This document shows, in pieces, positions 52,448-62,839 of a stretch of 64,000 nucleotides of DNA (the first letter of the stretch is position 1; the number at the start of each line of letters is the position of its first letter). The position numbers and the translations under genes were made by a program. A model generated the notes under the pieces. It worked only from the letters and a program-made list of their open reading frames with translations, ran no database searches and was not told the origin of the DNA. Origin of the DNA: Ligilactobacillus araffinosus DSM 20653 (lineage in GTDB: Bacteria > Bacillota > Bacilli > Lactobacillales > Lactobacillaceae); NCBI RefSeq assembly GCF_001435375.1, contig NZ_AYYZ01000029.1:70936-134935 (forward strand), written 5' to 3'.

Positions 52448-53383
52448 ATGAAAATGGCAGAAAAGAGAAAGAAAAACTGGCTTTGGTTAAAAATTTTAAT
52501 TGGTTTTTTAATTGCATTAATTGTAATTTATCTTGGAATTTGTTTTTACTTCATTAACTATGGGTTTGGAAGAAAGACCAAAACACCGGATCAATCGACC
52601 CACGAAGCAATTGAGTGGCTCAATAAGACGTCGCAACAAACTTGGCACGAAACAGCGGTTGGTAACAAGGATATTCAGTTAGTTGCGCGATATGTACCTG
52701 CAGCTGAAAAGACAAATAAAACAATTGTGGTTGCCCATGGTTGGCATGAAAATTCACAACTGATGGCCCGGTATATTAAAATGTTCCATCAATTAGGATA
52801 TAATGTTTTAGCTCCTGATGATCGTGGAAGTGGGCGCAGCGGTGGCAAGTACCTTTCATTTGGCTGGCTTGATCAGTTAGATTATGTCAAGTGGATTCAT
52901 CAAATTATTGATCGGGAAGGCTCAAACGTTGAAATTGGTCTTTTTGGTGTAAGTATGGGTGGAACAACGGTTATGAATGTTAGTGGGCAAAAACTTCCGC
53001 CCCAAGTCAAATGTGTGGTTGAAGACTGCGGCTTTAGCAGCATTTATCAAGAATTTTATGATGTGATCACGCACGACTTTCATATTCCAGCGGGACCAAT
53101 TTTAGCCGGCGGGGCCTATTTAGCGCAGCCAGTGATTGGGTTCAACTTTAATGATGCGAATACATTAAAGCAACTTGCAAAGGATAAACTTCCAATTTTA
53201 TTTATTCATGGTGATAAGGATGATTTTGTCCGAACATACATGGTTTATCAAAACTATCGCGCAACGAAAGCACCAAAAGAAATTTGGATCACCAAGGATA
53301 CAGGGCATGCCCATTCGTTAAAAAATCATTACCAAGCATACAGGGCGAAAGTCGGTGCATTTTTTGCGCAATATTTAAAGTAG
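52448..53383 (+). CDS. Membrane-anchored alpha/beta hydrolase
   Basis: A 311-residue protein with one N-terminal membrane segment (about 11-37) and an extracytoplasmic alpha/beta-hydrolase domain: VVAHGWHEN oxyanion region, nucleophile elbow GVSMGG near residue 175, acid in HGDKDDFV near 258, His in DTGHAHS near 287. Members include lipases and peptidases; substrate unknown. Single gene between two cell-envelope operons. Confidence 0.87.
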   Translation: MKMAEKRKKNWLWLKILIGFLIALIVIYLGICFYFINYGFGRKTKTPDQSTHEAIEWLNKTSQQTWHETAVGNKDIQLVARYVPAAEKTNKTIVVAHGWHENSQLMARYIKMFHQLGYNVLAPDDRGSGRSGGKYLSFGWLDQLDYVKWIHQIIDREGSNVEIGLFGVSMGGTTVMNVSGQKLPPQVKCVVEDCGFSSIYQEFYDVITHDFHIPAGPILAGGAYLAQPVIGFNFNDANTLKQLAKDKLPILFIHGDKDDFVRTYMVYQNYRATKAPKEIWITKDTGHAHSLKNHYQAYRAKVGAFFAQYLK

Positions 53384-53511
53384 TTTGCGCAGAATATGAT
53401 AGAATATAATCTATTAAATTAAAATTAGCGAATGCCACTTCATTTTATTTTTGATTAAAATTATGGCAAAATTAAAGTCAAGAAGTTAGTGATTTGAGTG
53501 AAGGTGAGAAC

Positions 53512-55059
53512 ATGGCAATTAATTTGGAAGATGCGCAAATTTTACTGGAAGAACATCATTTGCTGAAAGAGCAGTTTAATGGTCGAAAATATAATTTCAA
53601 ACATGTCACGTATGATTCGCGACAGGTTGAGCAGGATACATTGTTTTTTTGTAAAGGAAACTTTAAAAAGGAATATCTTACAGATGCAATCGATCACGGA
53701 GCAACCGGTTATGTCGCAGAAGAAAAATACGTTGATGACGGTCAGACTTCTTTTTTGATCGTAACGGATGTTCAAAAAGCAATGGCGCTTTTAGGGGCTG
53801 CATTTTATGGTTACCCGCAAAATGATTTATTTGTAATCGGAATCACTGGAACGAAGGGAAAAACGACCAGTTCTTATTTTGCAAAGGGAATCCTCGATCA
53901 AATGACCGCCAAGCGCACCGCTTTGTTTTCAACCGTAAATCGGGTTGTGGGGCAGCGACCAGAAGATACATTCAAATCAAATTTGACGACCCCAGAATCG
54001 CTTGATTTGTTTCATGATATGCGCAAAGCCGTTGATAATGGGATGACACACTTGGTGATGGAAGTTTCATCTCAGGCGTATAAGAAAAATCGGGTCTACG
54101 GCCTTCATTATAATGTCGGAATTTTCCTTAATATTTCGCCGGATCATGTTGGTGAAAATGAACATCCAACGTTTGCAGATTACCTATTTTGTAAGGAACA
54201 GATTCTTGCCAATTCCGATTATTGTATTTTAAATGTTGATACAGAACATTTTAAGGATATCTATTATGCGGCAAAATCGGATGTTGAGTCAGAACGGTTA
54301 TTGACATTCACGCATACTGATAATCAGACTTTACCGGATGAGAATCCAATTGATGTTCAAATTGAAAATCTTCAGGAAACGTTACTCGATAGTCAATTTA
54401 AATTGCATGCCTTAACTGCCAAGGCCAAGGATCTTCACCTTGAGGGGACTTACTCGATTACAATTCCAGGGGATTATAACGAAGGAAACGCAACTGCAGC
54501 AATCATTGCATCGATTCTTGGTAATGCTACTCAAGAAGATGCAGTTCAAGGATTAAAACACGTTAAGGTCGCTGGGCGAATGGAGATGGTTCAAACTAAG
54601 AACCATGGATTAGTTTATATCGACTATGCGCATAACTATGCAAGTTTGCATGCGTTGTTAGAATTCTTAAAAGCTCAGCGAAAAGTTGAACGTCTGATTG
54701 TGGTTGTCGGCTCAACCGGGAATAAGGGCGTTTCACGCCGTGAAGGTTTCGGGAAAGCAATCAGTCAAGGAGCAGACGTTGCAATTTTAACAAGCGATGA
54801 TCCGGGATATGAAGATCCGATGAAGATTGCCCAAGAAATTGACCAATATATTGATCATCAAAGAGTTCAGGTTTTCTTTGAAATGGATCGAGCAACGGCA
54901 ATTAAAAGGGCAATTGAAATGGGAAAGCCGAATGACGTGGTTGTTCTGGCTGGTAAGGGAGAAGATAAGTATCAAAAAATCAATGGAGTTGATACCCCAT
55001 ATCCAAATGATTTAAATGTTGCAAAAAATATTGTGAAGGGATTAGAAGATGAACAGTAA
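53512..55059 (+). CDS. murE: UDP-MurNAc-L-Ala-D-Glu:L-lysine ligase
   Basis: A 515-residue MurE. ATP motif GITGTKGKTTSSYF near residue 112, EVSSQAYK near 185, and the amino-acid selectivity region reading TSDDPGYEDP near 425, where diaminopimelate-adding enzymes have DNPR; this marks the L-lysine type. The start at 53512 follows GAAGGTGAG. The 3' end overlaps the D-aspartate ligase gene by 11 bp, tying stem-peptide and cross-bridge synthesis together. Confidence 0.93.
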   Translation: MAINLEDAQILLEEHHLLKEQFNGRKYNFKHVTYDSRQVEQDTLFFCKGNFKKEYLTDAIDHGATGYVAEEKYVDDGQTSFLIVTDVQKAMALLGAAFYGYPQNDLFVIGITGTKGKTTSSYFAKGILDQMTAKRTALFSTVNRVVGQRPEDTFKSNLTTPESLDLFHDMRKAVDNGMTHLVMEVSSQAYKKNRVYGLHYNVGIFLNISPDHVGENEHPTFADYLFCKEQILANSDYCILNVDTEHFKDIYYAAKSDVESERLLTFTHTDNQTLPDENPIDVQIENLQETLLDSQFKLHALTAKAKDLHLEGTYSITIPGDYNEGNATAAIIASILGNATQEDAVQGLKHVKVAGRMEMVQTKNHGLVYIDYAHNYASLHALLEFLKAQRKVERLIVVVGSTGNKGVSRREGFGKAISQGADVAILTSDDPGYEDPMKIAQEIDQYIDHQRVQVFFEMDRATAIKRAIEMGKPNDVVVLAGKGEDKYQKINGVDTPYPNDLNVAKNIVKGLEDEQ

Positions 55060-56305
55060 TTTACCAGATTTTACACCAGTTTTATTAGGAAGTGACTTTA
55101 ATGTATATGGAATGGCGCGTTCGTTTTATGAATTAACGGGCAAACCAGTTAAGGCGTTTGCAGAACAGCAATTAGCCCCGACCCGGTTTACCAAAATCGT
55201 TGACTTGGAGTTAATTGACGGCTTTGCCGATGATCCACAATGGATCAATTCAATGCTTAAAATCAAGGAACGGTACCGTGGTCATCAAGAACCCGTAATT
55301 TTAATCGGCTGCGGGGATGGTTATGCCGAATTGATTTCAAAACATAAAGACGAATTAAGCGATGTTTTTGTGTGTCCATACATTGATTTTGATTTGTTGA
55401 GACGGTTGAATAAAAAAGAATCATTTTATGAAATCTGTGATCAATACAACCTGCCATATCCGAAAACAAAGGTTATTACAAAAGAAATGTGGGCTAGTGA
55501 TGAACCCATTGAACAGCCATTTGATTATCCGGTGGCTTTAAAGCCATCAAACAGCGTTGAATGGGTTGATATTCATTTTGATGGCCGGAAGAAGGCTTAT
55601 CGGGTAAAATCACGACCTGAATTAGATGAGATTTTACAAAAAGCCTATACAAACGGATATGAATCAGATTTCATCTTGCAAGATTTTATTCCTGGTGACG
55701 ACAGTAATATGCGGGTATTGAACGCTTATGTCGATCAAAATCACCATGTTAAAATGATGTGTTTAGGCCATCCATTATTGGAGGACCCATCACCATCTGC
55801 AATTGGAAATTACGTTGCAATTTTGCCTGAATATAATAAAGACATTTATCAACGTTTCCAAAAGTTCTTGGAAGATATCAAGTTTACCGGCTATGCAAAT
55901 TTTGATATGAAATATGACTCACGTGACAACACGTATAAATTGTTTGAAATCAATTTGCGGCAAGGTCGGAGCAGTTTCTTTGTTACACTTAATGGTTATA
56001 ATCTTGCTCAATGGGTTGTTCGTGACTACGTAACCAAAGATCTTGCAGATGCCGAAGCTGTATATGGAAATAAAGATGCAAATAAACACCAACTCTGGCT
56101 TGGAGTTCCTGTGAAGGTCTTCAAGAAGTACGCTCGTCAAAATGGCGATAAGGAACGCGCACTTGATTTGATCGATCATAAACGTTATGGTATGACATAC
56201 CGTTATGATAAGGACATGAATATTAAACGATGGGCACTCTTAAAGTGGATGGAACACATCTATACTAAGAATTTCAACCGTTACTTCAAAGAAAACAAAG
56301 GATGA
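55049..56305 (+). CDS. D-aspartate ligase (cross-bridge), ATP-grasp family
   Basis: A 418-residue ATP-grasp ligase similar to Aslfm of Enterococcus faecium, which adds D-Asp to the lysine side chain of the wall precursor. Features: N-terminal PVLLGSDFNVYGMARSF, ATP-grasp core with VALKPSNSVEW near residue 170, FILQDFIPGDDSNMRVL, and LFEINLRQGRSSFF with metal-binding residues near 315. It overlaps murE by 11 bp and is followed by aspartate racemase, which supplies the substrate. This gives L-Lys-D-Asp peptidoglycan. Confidence 0.9.
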   Translation: MNSNLPDFTPVLLGSDFNVYGMARSFYELTGKPVKAFAEQQLAPTRFTKIVDLELIDGFADDPQWINSMLKIKERYRGHQEPVILIGCGDGYAELISKHKDELSDVFVCPYIDFDLLRRLNKKESFYEICDQYNLPYPKTKVITKEMWASDEPIEQPFDYPVALKPSNSVEWVDIHFDGRKKAYRVKSRPELDEILQKAYTNGYESDFILQDFIPGDDSNMRVLNAYVDQNHHVKMMCLGHPLLEDPSPSAIGNYVAILPEYNKDIYQRFQKFLEDIKFTGYANFDMKYDSRDNTYKLFEINLRQGRSSFFVTLNGYNLAQWVVRDYVTKDLADAEAVYGNKDANKHQLWLGVPVKVFKKYARQNGDKERALDLIDHKRYGMTYRYDKDMNIKRWALLKWMEHIYTKNFNRYFKENKG

Positions 56306-56310
56306 TCAGA

Positions 56311-57024
56311 ATGAAGAAATTCTTTACGATTATTGGCGGAATGGGCACGATGGCAACAGAAAGCTTTATCCATCAGTTAAATAAGCGGATTCCGGCAAAT
56401 TGCGATCAGGATTATCTGGATTATATTTTGCTGAATCATGCAACGATTCCAGATCGGACAGCTTATCTTTTGGATAACTCCAACCCAAGCCCATTTCCAG
56501 ATTTAGCGGAAGACATTAAGCAACAAGCTAAATTGAATCCGGAATTTTTTGCAATCCCATGTAATACCGCCCATTATTTTTATGATGATTTGCAAAAATT
56601 AACGGAAATTCCGATTCTTCATATGCCCCGTGAAGCGGTTAAGGAAATCGGAGACAAGTATCCAAAAGCCAAACGGATCGGGTTGTTAGCAACCCATGGA
56701 ACGATTGCAGATCATGTTTATGAAAATGAGATCAAAAAAGCGGGATATGAATTTGTCGGCCCGACGGATGCAATCCAAGCTAAAACCAATGAATTGATTT
56801 ATACGGATATCAAGGAACATGATCTTGTTGACCGTCAGTTATTCCACGGATTGGTTAAAACAATGATCAATGAACGAAAGTGTGACGTAGTAATTTTAGG
56901 ATGTACTGAATTGTCACTTGCACAGGAACGGGAACCGATCGATGGAATGCCGATCGTTGATGGTCAAATCGTCTTGGTTGAACGGACTCTTGAAAAGGCA
57001 ATGAAGCTGCAAAAAGGAAAGTAA
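56311..57024 (+). CDS. racD: Aspartate racemase
   Basis: A 237-residue Asp/Glu racemase-family protein with the two catalytic cysteines in IPCNTAHYF (near residue 85) and LGCTELS (near 198). N-terminus FFTIIGGMGTMATESF. It makes D-aspartate for the adjacent ligase. The ATG at 56311 has AAAGGATGA 6 nt before it; ATG 56302 overlapping the upstream stop is the alternative. Last gene of the murE operon, closed by a strong terminator. Confidence 0.9.
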   Translation: MKKFFTIIGGMGTMATESFIHQLNKRIPANCDQDYLDYILLNHATIPDRTAYLLDNSNPSPFPDLAEDIKQQAKLNPEFFAIPCNTAHYFYDDLQKLTEIPILHMPREAVKEIGDKYPKAKRIGLLATHGTIADHVYENEIKKAGYEFVGPTDAIQAKTNELIYTDIKEHDLVDRQLFHGLVKTMINERKCDVVILGCTELSLAQEREPIDGMPIVDGQIVLVERTLEKAMKLQKGK

Positions 57025-57025
57025 T

Positions 57026-57057
57026 AAAAAACGGTTTTCAGTTGAAAACCGTTTTTT
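57026..57057. terminator. Bidirectional terminator
   Basis: AAAAAACGGTTTTCA-GT-TGAAAACCGTTTTTT, perfect 15-bp arms, between racD and the convergent small gene. Confidence 0.92.
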
Positions 57058-57061
57058 ATTT

Positions 57062-57187
57062 TTATAAATTGAAAAGACTCCCGAATGCACCAAAAATAAC
57101 CGCACCGATCGTAAAAATCAACATTAACCACACAACGACCATGGTGACCTTTTGGAAAGTCGACTTTTTCTTTTTCTTTTTTGCCAC
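57062..57187 (-). CDS. DUF4044 family small membrane protein, 41 aa
   Basis: A 41-residue protein starting at GTG: a lysine block (AKKKKKKSTFQKVT) then one membrane segment (VVVWLMLIFTIGAVIFGAFG). This matches DUF4044, a tiny lactobacillar protein found upstream of mraZ. AAAGGATGA lies 8 nt before the start on the minus strand. Function unknown; the topology suggests a positive-inside single-pass peptide. Confidence 0.78.
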   Translation of the reverse strand: MAKKKKKKSTFQKVTMVVVWLMLIFTIGAVIFGAFGSLFNL

Positions 57188-57332
57188 AATAAATCATCCT
57201 TTAATATCAATTACACAAGTTACTATACCGTTGATAATTTGGAGTGTCAAACTAAGATTCAATCTAAAATTGAAAATTATAATCAGAGTTTATATAATTG
57301 AATGCAGAGTTCTTTTTAAATGAGGGTATGAA

Positions 57333-57695
57333 ATGATTAAAGAATGGTATATCCAATTATTGATTTTGATTTTGGTGTGGTTGATCCTCACCCTTTTGAA
57401 AAAAAAGTTTTTCAGAAAACAATTAAAAAATTTCAAACGGCTTGATGTGATGAGTTTATTCTTAGTAGTTGCGATTCATTTTCTTTCGCAAGACGTGATG
57501 GGACTATCGATCATTCCATTTTTGATCTGTGGATTATCGGCTTATGGATTGATTATGACGATTTTGTATGCATTAATGGAAGGACAGATCCTATATAAGA
57601 AGTTTTTAATTAAGTTTTGGCGGGTTGCTGATATTTTATTTTTGGGAACGTACTGTGTATTATTGATTTTTAAAATAGTATCGTTTTTCAATTAA
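57333..57695 (+). CDS. DUF3397 family membrane protein
   Basis: A 120-residue protein with three or four predicted membrane segments and a basic loop (KKKFFRKQLKNFKR) after the first. It fits DUF3397, a lactobacillar family located just before mraZ. GAGGGTATG precedes the ATG. Function unknown. Confidence 0.8.
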   Translation: MIKEWYIQLLILILVWLILTLLKKKFFRKQLKNFKRLDVMSLFLVVAIHFLSQDVMGLSIIPFLICGLSAYGLIMTILYALMEGQILYKKFLIKFWRVADILFLGTYCVLLIFKIVSFFN

Positions 57696-57700
57696 AGAAG

Positions 57701-57733
57701 AAAAAAGGTTGGGATGACATTCCGGCCTTTTTT
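57701..57733 (+). terminator. Terminator of the DUF3397 gene
   Basis: AAAAAAGGTTGGGAT pairs with ATTCCGGCCTTTTTT with G-U pairs. Confidence 0.8.
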
Positions 57734-57847
57734 AATTGGCTTAAAAAATTAGATTTGGTGTAAAAGCGTTAGTTTTACAATGGTTTAGTGTCAAAAAAAC
57801 ATTGTAATAAAAACTTAATTTTTATTAGGTGGTTTTTACTCAATACT

Positions 57848-57873
57848 AAGTGGTTGAAAGTGGGGGAATGTGG
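57848..57873 (+). promoter_or_regulatory. Probable MraZ operator: three direct repeats at 10-bp spacing
   Basis: AAGTGG (57848), AAGTGG (57858), ATGTGG (57868), in phase with one DNA turn, about 40-65 bp upstream of mraZ. MraZ is known to bind short GTGG/TGGGN-like direct repeats upstream of its own operon. Confidence 0.65.
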
Positions 57874-57914
57874 TAAGATGTTAAATGAAGGTAATTAGAA
57901 GGTGGTGAGGGCAC

Positions 57915-58346
57915 GTGTTCATGGGTGAATTTCAACATTCAATTGATTCAAAAGGTCGGTTGATTATTCCTGCAAAATTTCGTGATCAGCTTGGTTCGAA
58001 ATTTGTAATCACCCGTGGATTGGATGGGTGTCTTTTTGGATATCCAATGGATGAATGGCGTGTTCTTGAAGAAAAACTGAAAAAATTGCCTCTTAATAAA
58101 CGTGATGCCCGTTCGTTTGTACGTTTCTTTTATTCAGCAGCAACTGAAAGTGAATTAGATAAGCAAGGACGAATCAACGTTCCGAAAACTTTACGTTCCC
58201 ATGCTGGACTAGAAAAGAAATGTGTGATCGTTGGTGTATCAAACCGCTTTGAAATTTGGTCAGAAGAACGGTGGAACTCATTTACTGATGAAGCCGAAGA
58301 AAACTTTGATGAGATTGCGGAAAATATGATTGATTTTGAATTTTAG
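57915..58346 (+). CDS. mraZ: Transcriptional regulator MraZ
   Basis: A 143-residue MraZ with two AbrB-like halves: [20 protein letters not shown] at the N-terminus and [19 protein letters not shown] near residue 80. It binds direct repeats upstream of its own operon. Starts at GTG 57915 after AGGTGGTGAGG. First gene of the division and cell-wall cluster; 8 bp before rsmH. Confidence 0.96.
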   Translation: MFMGEFQHSIDSKGRLIIPAKFRDQLGSKFVITRGLDGCLFGYPMDEWRVLEEKLKKLPLNKRDARSFVRFFYSAATESELDKQGRINVPKTLRSHAGLEKKCVIVGVSNRFEIWSEERWNSFTDEAEENFDEIAENMIDFEF

Positions 58347-58354
58347 GAGAGATT

Positions 58355-59302
58355 ATGGCTGAGTTTAAACATGTGACGGTTTTGCTGAATGAAGCAGTTG
58401 AAAATTTAAAAGTCAAGCCAGACGGGGTTTATGTAGATTGTACCTTAGGCGGTGGCGGACATACCCGGAAGATTTTATCTCAGCTAAATGAAAACGGACG
58501 ATTATTTTCCTTTGATCAGGATCAAACAGCGATTGAATATAATCAGAAAGCTCTTGACAATCATCTTCAAAGTGGGAAACTAACCTTAGTTAAGGATAAT
58601 TTTCGGAATATTAAGAAACGTCTTAATGAATTGGGAGTTTCTAAAATTGATGGGGCCGTTTACGACCTTGGAGTTTCATCACCGCAATTTGATGTTGCTC
58701 AACGCGGGTTTAGTTATAAACTCGAAGCACCATTGGATATGCGAATGGACCAAGGTCAATCGTTAACTGCGAAACAGATCGTTAACGAATGGTCATTTAA
58801 CGATCTTGTTCGGGTTTTCTCCCGTTATGGTGAAGAAAAATTTGCAAAGTCGATTGCCCGGAAGATTGAAAAGCAGCGGCAAATTCAGCCGATTCAAACA
58901 ACAACGGAATTGGTTGAAGTGATTAAGGCTGGGATTCCGGCCAGGGCTCGTCGTAGGGGAGGCCATCCTGCTAAAAGAGTTTTTCAAGCTTTACGAATTG
59001 CGGTTAATGATGAACTTGGTGCCCTTGAAACTTCATTGGAACAAGTTCTTGAAATGTTAAATATTAATGGTCGAGTAAGTGTAATTACTTTCCAATCACT
59101 TGAGGATCGACTTGTTAAGAGCATGTTTAAAGAAAAAACTAGTTTACCGGATTTACCACAAGGATTACCGGTTATTCCTCAGGAAATGGAAGTTAATTAT
59201 CGATTGATTAATCGCAAACCGATTTTACCAACTAAAAGCGAAATTGAAACAAATCACCGCGCACATTCTGCTAAGTTGCGCGTCATTGAACGAATAAAAT
59301 AA
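58355..59302 (+). CDS. rsmH: 16S rRNA (cytosine-1402-N4)-methyltransferase
   Basis: A 315-residue SAM-dependent methyltransferase: [15 protein letters not shown] near residue 28 (SAM loop), [21 protein letters not shown] near 105, and a C-terminal [19 protein letters not shown]. It modifies C1402 in the ribosomal P site. AGGAGAG precedes the ATG. In the dcw cluster as usual. Confidence 0.97.
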   Translation: MAEFKHVTVLLNEAVENLKVKPDGVYVDCTLGGGGHTRKILSQLNENGRLFSFDQDQTAIEYNQKALDNHLQSGKLTLVKDNFRNIKKRLNELGVSKIDGAVYDLGVSSPQFDVAQRGFSYKLEAPLDMRMDQGQSLTAKQIVNEWSFNDLVRVFSRYGEEKFAKSIARKIEKQRQIQPIQTTTELVEVIKAGIPARARRRGGHPAKRVFQALRIAVNDELGALETSLEQVLEMLNINGRVSVITFQSLEDRLVKSMFKEKTSLPDLPQGLPVIPQEMEVNYRLINRKPILPTKSEIETNHRAHSAKLRVIERIK

Positions 59303-59316
59303 GAGAATATGGGGTT

Positions 59317-59685
59317 GTGAATAGGATGGCTGAAACAGCACGCAAAATTGTAAATTATTCAAATATTAGGAAGCAAAAAACAGTTCAAATCGATCCGCTT
59401 GATGTGCAGAAGAAGAAATTTAAACGGCGGGAACGATTAGCTGTATGCGTTTCTTTAGGATGGGCAGCACTACTTGGCTGTGTGACGATTTCATCATCAA
59501 TTCACGTTAATACGGCGCAAAGCGGTTTACAGGCGGTTACAACGCAAGTAACAAAGCTTAATAGTAAAAATTCAAATATTCGCCAGGAAATTAGTGAACT
59601 TTCAAGTCGTTCGCGTTTAATGGGAATCGCTAAGAAAGACGGCCTTTCATTGAATGAACAAAATACAAGGAATGTAACTAAATAA
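59317..59685 (+). CDS. ftsL: Cell division protein FtsL
   Basis: A 122-residue bitopic protein with a basic cytoplasmic N-terminus, one membrane segment (about 40-62) and a short extracytoplasmic coiled coil, typical FtsL. Start uncertain: GTG 59317 or ATG 59326; neither has a strong binding site. The stop codon shares TAATG with the next gene. Confidence 0.88.
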   Translation: MNRMAETARKIVNYSNIRKQKTVQIDPLDVQKKKFKRRERLAVCVSLGWAALLGCVTISSSIHVNTAQSGLQAVTTQVTKLNSKNSNIRQEISELSSRSRLMGIAKKDGLSLNEQNTRNVTK

Positions 59686-61835
59686 TGAATAATCAAAATA
59701 AGCGCAAGATAGAAGAAAATACAGAAGATAGCAAGCAATTTGGAAAACTGATCTTTTTCATAGTTCTCAGTGTTTTTGTATTGATTATCTTCCGCTTTTT
59801 TTATGTCGGCATTTTTCATCGTGCTGACGGCGTTAATTTGCGTCAAAAAGTGGAACAGTTGTATGCAAAACGGACTGAAATCAAAGCTAAACGGGGAACG
59901 ATTTATGATGCAAATGATCAAGTAGTCGCTGAAGATACAACAACATATTCTGTATATGTCGTCCTTTCAAAGGAAGCCCGGACATTTGACGGAAAACCTG
60001 CTTACTTGAAAGCTTCAGAAAAGGATAAGGCAGCTAAAGTTTTAAGCAAAAATCTTGGAACGTCATACTCAAAGATCAAGAAGATTTTGTCACCAAAAGA
60101 TCCAGATGTTTACCAAGTTGAACTGGGAGCGGCTGGGAAGAATATTTCGCTTGAAACGAAAAAAAGAATTCAAGCAGCTCATATTACCGGAATCGACTTT
60201 ACGCCTTCTGAAGCTCGACTATACCCAAATGGAACGTTTGCTTCACATTTGATTGGGTTAGCTGAAAACGAAAACGGTAAACTTCTTGGAATTATGGGAA
60301 TTGAGAAGAACTATAATTCTGAATTAGCAGGACAAAATGGAGTCAAAAGCGAGCAAACAGATATCGAAGGAACTAAGTTGCCGTGGACGAAAGCAGTCGC
60401 TCGTCCGGTTAAAAATGGGGATAATGTCTATACGACACTTGATGGTCATTTGCAAAACTACTTGGAAACGTTAATGACCAAAGCCGAAGAAACATATCAT
60501 CCCAAGAATATGAATGCAGTTTTAATGAATGCCAAAACGGGTGAAATTATTGCGGCAACTCAACGTCCAACGTTTAATGCTCAAACACGGGTCGGGTTAA
60601 ACAATTCATGGACGAATACATTGACTGAATCTGCATATGAACCGGGTTCATGTATGAAGATTTTCTCAATGGCAGCTGCAATTAATAGTGGAATCTATAA
60701 TCCAAACGCAACTTTTATGTCAGGAAAATACGACATTGATGGAGCGTATGTTTATGACTGGGATCGCAATGGTTGGGGACCAATCACATACCGGCAAGCA
60801 TTCATTCGGTCATCAAATGTCGGAATGGCCCACTTGGAACAGCAAATGGGTGCTAAACGGTGGTTACGTTATTTGAAATCGTTTGGTTTTTTAAAAGCCG
60901 TAAATGGGCCTGGTTTAGGAACTGAAGCCAGCGGTGCGATCGGCTATAAATATCCAATCGATCAAGCTAATACAGCTTATGGTCAAAGTATTGATGTAAC
61001 GGTCATGCAAATGATGCAAGGCTTCTCAATGCTGGCCAATAACGGTGAAATGGTTCAACCACGATTGATTAAGAAAATTGTTAATCCAAATACCGGAAAG
61101 ACGGTTTACCGATCAAAACGAAAAGTTGTTGGTCATCCAGTAACAGCATCAACCGTTAAACAGGTTTTAGGAATGATGCAAGACGTTATTACTGATCCGA
61201 ATGGGACAGGTCAAGCATATAAGATTAACGGTTATAATGTCGGAGTTAAAACTGGGACGGCTCAAATTGCCAATCCGAAGGGTGGCGGTTATCTGACTGG
61301 TGATATGAATTATATCTTCTCAGTTGCTGGGGTTGCACCATTGAATAATCCAAAATATGTATTGTACATTACGATGCAGCAACCGCAAACGTTTGGCAAT
61401 GAAGAAGTTGCAACTAAGGCTCTTGCAACGGTCTTTAACCCAATGATGAAACAAGCGTTACAAGATGATAGTTCGAGTGGTTCAAACCAAAACAATAAGG
61501 TCCCAAATGTTAAGGGCTTAAGTATTGCAACGGCTAAACAAGAGTTGCAAAAGACAGGCGCAAACGTAATTGTTTGTGGTAACGGAGTAAAGATCAATCA
61601 GCAATCTGTTGCTGCGGGTCAAACAATTATGAAAGGTTCAAAGGTTATTCTTGTTACAAATGGTGCAAAGACGATTCCAGATATGACGGGATGGTCACGC
61701 AATGACGTAAACAACCTTGCAAACATGTTAGGAATCAAAGTTCACTTTGATGGAACAGGTTTTGTAAAATCCCAAAGTGTTTCACCAAATACGGTTGTAA
61801 CAAAGAATCAGCAAGTTAACATTGCACTGCAATAA
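59685..61835 (+). CDS. Division-type class B penicillin-binding protein with PASTA domains
   Basis: A 716-residue PBP2B/FtsI-type transpeptidase: one membrane segment (about 20-42), PBP dimerisation domain, transpeptidase motifs SxxK in [10 protein letters not shown] (near 325), SxN in RSSNVGMAH (near 378) and KTG in [12 protein letters not shown] (near 520). Two C-terminal PASTA domains (about 605-660 and 662-716). It synthesises septal peptidoglycan. The ATG overlaps the ftsL stop. Confidence 0.95.
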   Translation: MNNQNKRKIEENTEDSKQFGKLIFFIVLSVFVLIIFRFFYVGIFHRADGVNLRQKVEQLYAKRTEIKAKRGTIYDANDQVVAEDTTTYSVYVVLSKEARTFDGKPAYLKASEKDKAAKVLSKNLGTSYSKIKKILSPKDPDVYQVELGAAGKNISLETKKRIQAAHITGIDFTPSEARLYPNGTFASHLIGLAENENGKLLGIMGIEKNYNSELAGQNGVKSEQTDIEGTKLPWTKAVARPVKNGDNVYTTLDGHLQNYLETLMTKAEETYHPKNMNAVLMNAKTGEIIAATQRPTFNAQTRVGLNNSWTNTLTESAYEPGSCMKIFSMAAAINSGIYNPNATFMSGKYDIDGAYVYDWDRNGWGPITYRQAFIRSSNVGMAHLEQQMGAKRWLRYLKSFGFLKAVNGPGLGTEASGAIGYKYPIDQANTAYGQSIDVTVMQMMQGFSMLANNGEMVQPRLIKKIVNPNTGKTVYRSKRKVVGHPVTASTVKQVLGMMQDVITDPNGTGQAYKINGYNVGVKTGTAQIANPKGGGYLTGDMNYIFSVAGVAPLNNPKYVLYITMQQPQTFGNEEVATKALATVFNPMMKQALQDDSSSGSNQNNKVPNVKGLSIATAKQELQKTGANVIVCGNGVKINQQSVAAGQTIMKGSKVILVTNGAKTIPDMTGWSRNDVNNLANMLGIKVHFDGTGFVKSQSVSPNTVVTKNQQVNIALQ

Positions 61836-61852
61836 GACAAGGAGAAATAGCA

Positions 61853-62815
61853 ATGACGTTTATTAAATTATTATTTCCATTTTGCATGAGCTTAATTTTG
61901 ACGGTGGTATTTTTACCAGTGTTCATTAATTATGCCCATCGCAAAAAACAAGGCCAAATGATTCGTGAAGAAGGTCCGAAGTGGCACGAAAAAAAATCAG
62001 GGACCCCAACAATGGGAGGCTTTGTCTTTAATTTTGTAATTTTGATTACCGGGATTATTGTCCCGCTTGTTTATAAATGCTTAAATCCAAGTGTTTTAGT
62101 ACTTGATTTTATTTTGATTTTGTATGGCTTTCTTGGGTTTTGGGATGACTCAATCAAATTATGGAAGAAACAAAATGAAGGGCTAAAACCGTGGCAGAAA
62201 CTTGCCGGGCAGATTCTTGGCGGAATCGTTTTTCTGGCAGTCTACTATTTTGAAGGCTTTCCGTTCTCAATCAGTTTCTTTGGTCATGAAATTCATTTAG
62301 GATTTCTTTACGCTTTGTTCGTCATGTTCTGGTTAGTTGGATTTTCAAATGCGGTTAATTTAACGGATGGAATTGATGGCTTGGTTGCGGGACAGTCGAT
62401 CATTGCTTTTGGAGCATATGCAGTCATTGCGTGGGCTCAAGATCAGTTCGGTGTTTTGATTTTCTGCGTTGCTGTAATGGGGGCATTGGTTGCATTTTTG
62501 TTCTTTAACCACAAGCCAGCAAAAATTTTTATGGGTGATATGGGTTCCCTTGCCCTTGGGGGTGCGCTTGCAGCTGTTTCAATTTTAGTTCATCACGAGT
62601 TGTCGCTACTTGTGATTGGAATTATCTTTGTAATTGAAACCGCAAGTGTAATTCTTCAGGTAACATTTTTCCGGTTAACTGGGAAGCGAATTTTTAAAAT
62701 GAGTCCAATTCATCACCACTTTGAAATGTGTGGCTGGAATGAATGGCAAATTGACATTGTTTTTTGGATCGTCGGTTTAATTGCTGCTGCGATTTCAGTA
62801 ATGGTAATTTTATAA
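61853..62815 (+). CDS. mraY: Phospho-N-acetylmuramoyl-pentapeptide transferase
   Basis: A 320-residue membrane enzyme with about ten segments, making lipid I from UDP-MurNAc-pentapeptide and undecaprenyl phosphate. Motifs: KSGTPTMGG near residue 42, [12 protein letters not shown] near 165, [11 protein letters not shown] near 220, and the cytoplasmic [11 protein letters not shown] near 285. AAGGAG precedes the ATG. In the dcw cluster. Confidence 0.97.
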   Translation: MTFIKLLFPFCMSLILTVVFLPVFINYAHRKKQGQMIREEGPKWHEKKSGTPTMGGFVFNFVILITGIIVPLVYKCLNPSVLVLDFILILYGFLGFWDDSIKLWKKQNEGLKPWQKLAGQILGGIVFLAVYYFEGFPFSISFFGHEIHLGFLYALFVMFWLVGFSNAVNLTDGIDGLVAGQSIIAFGAYAVIAWAQDQFGVLIFCVAVMGALVAFLFFNHKPAKIFMGDMGSLALGGALAAVSILVHHELSLLVIGIIFVIETASVILQVTFFRLTGKRIFKMSPIHHHFEMCGWNEWQIDIVFWIVGLIAAAISVMVIL

Positions 62816-62839
62816 AATATTAGGAAGAAGTTAGTTGTC

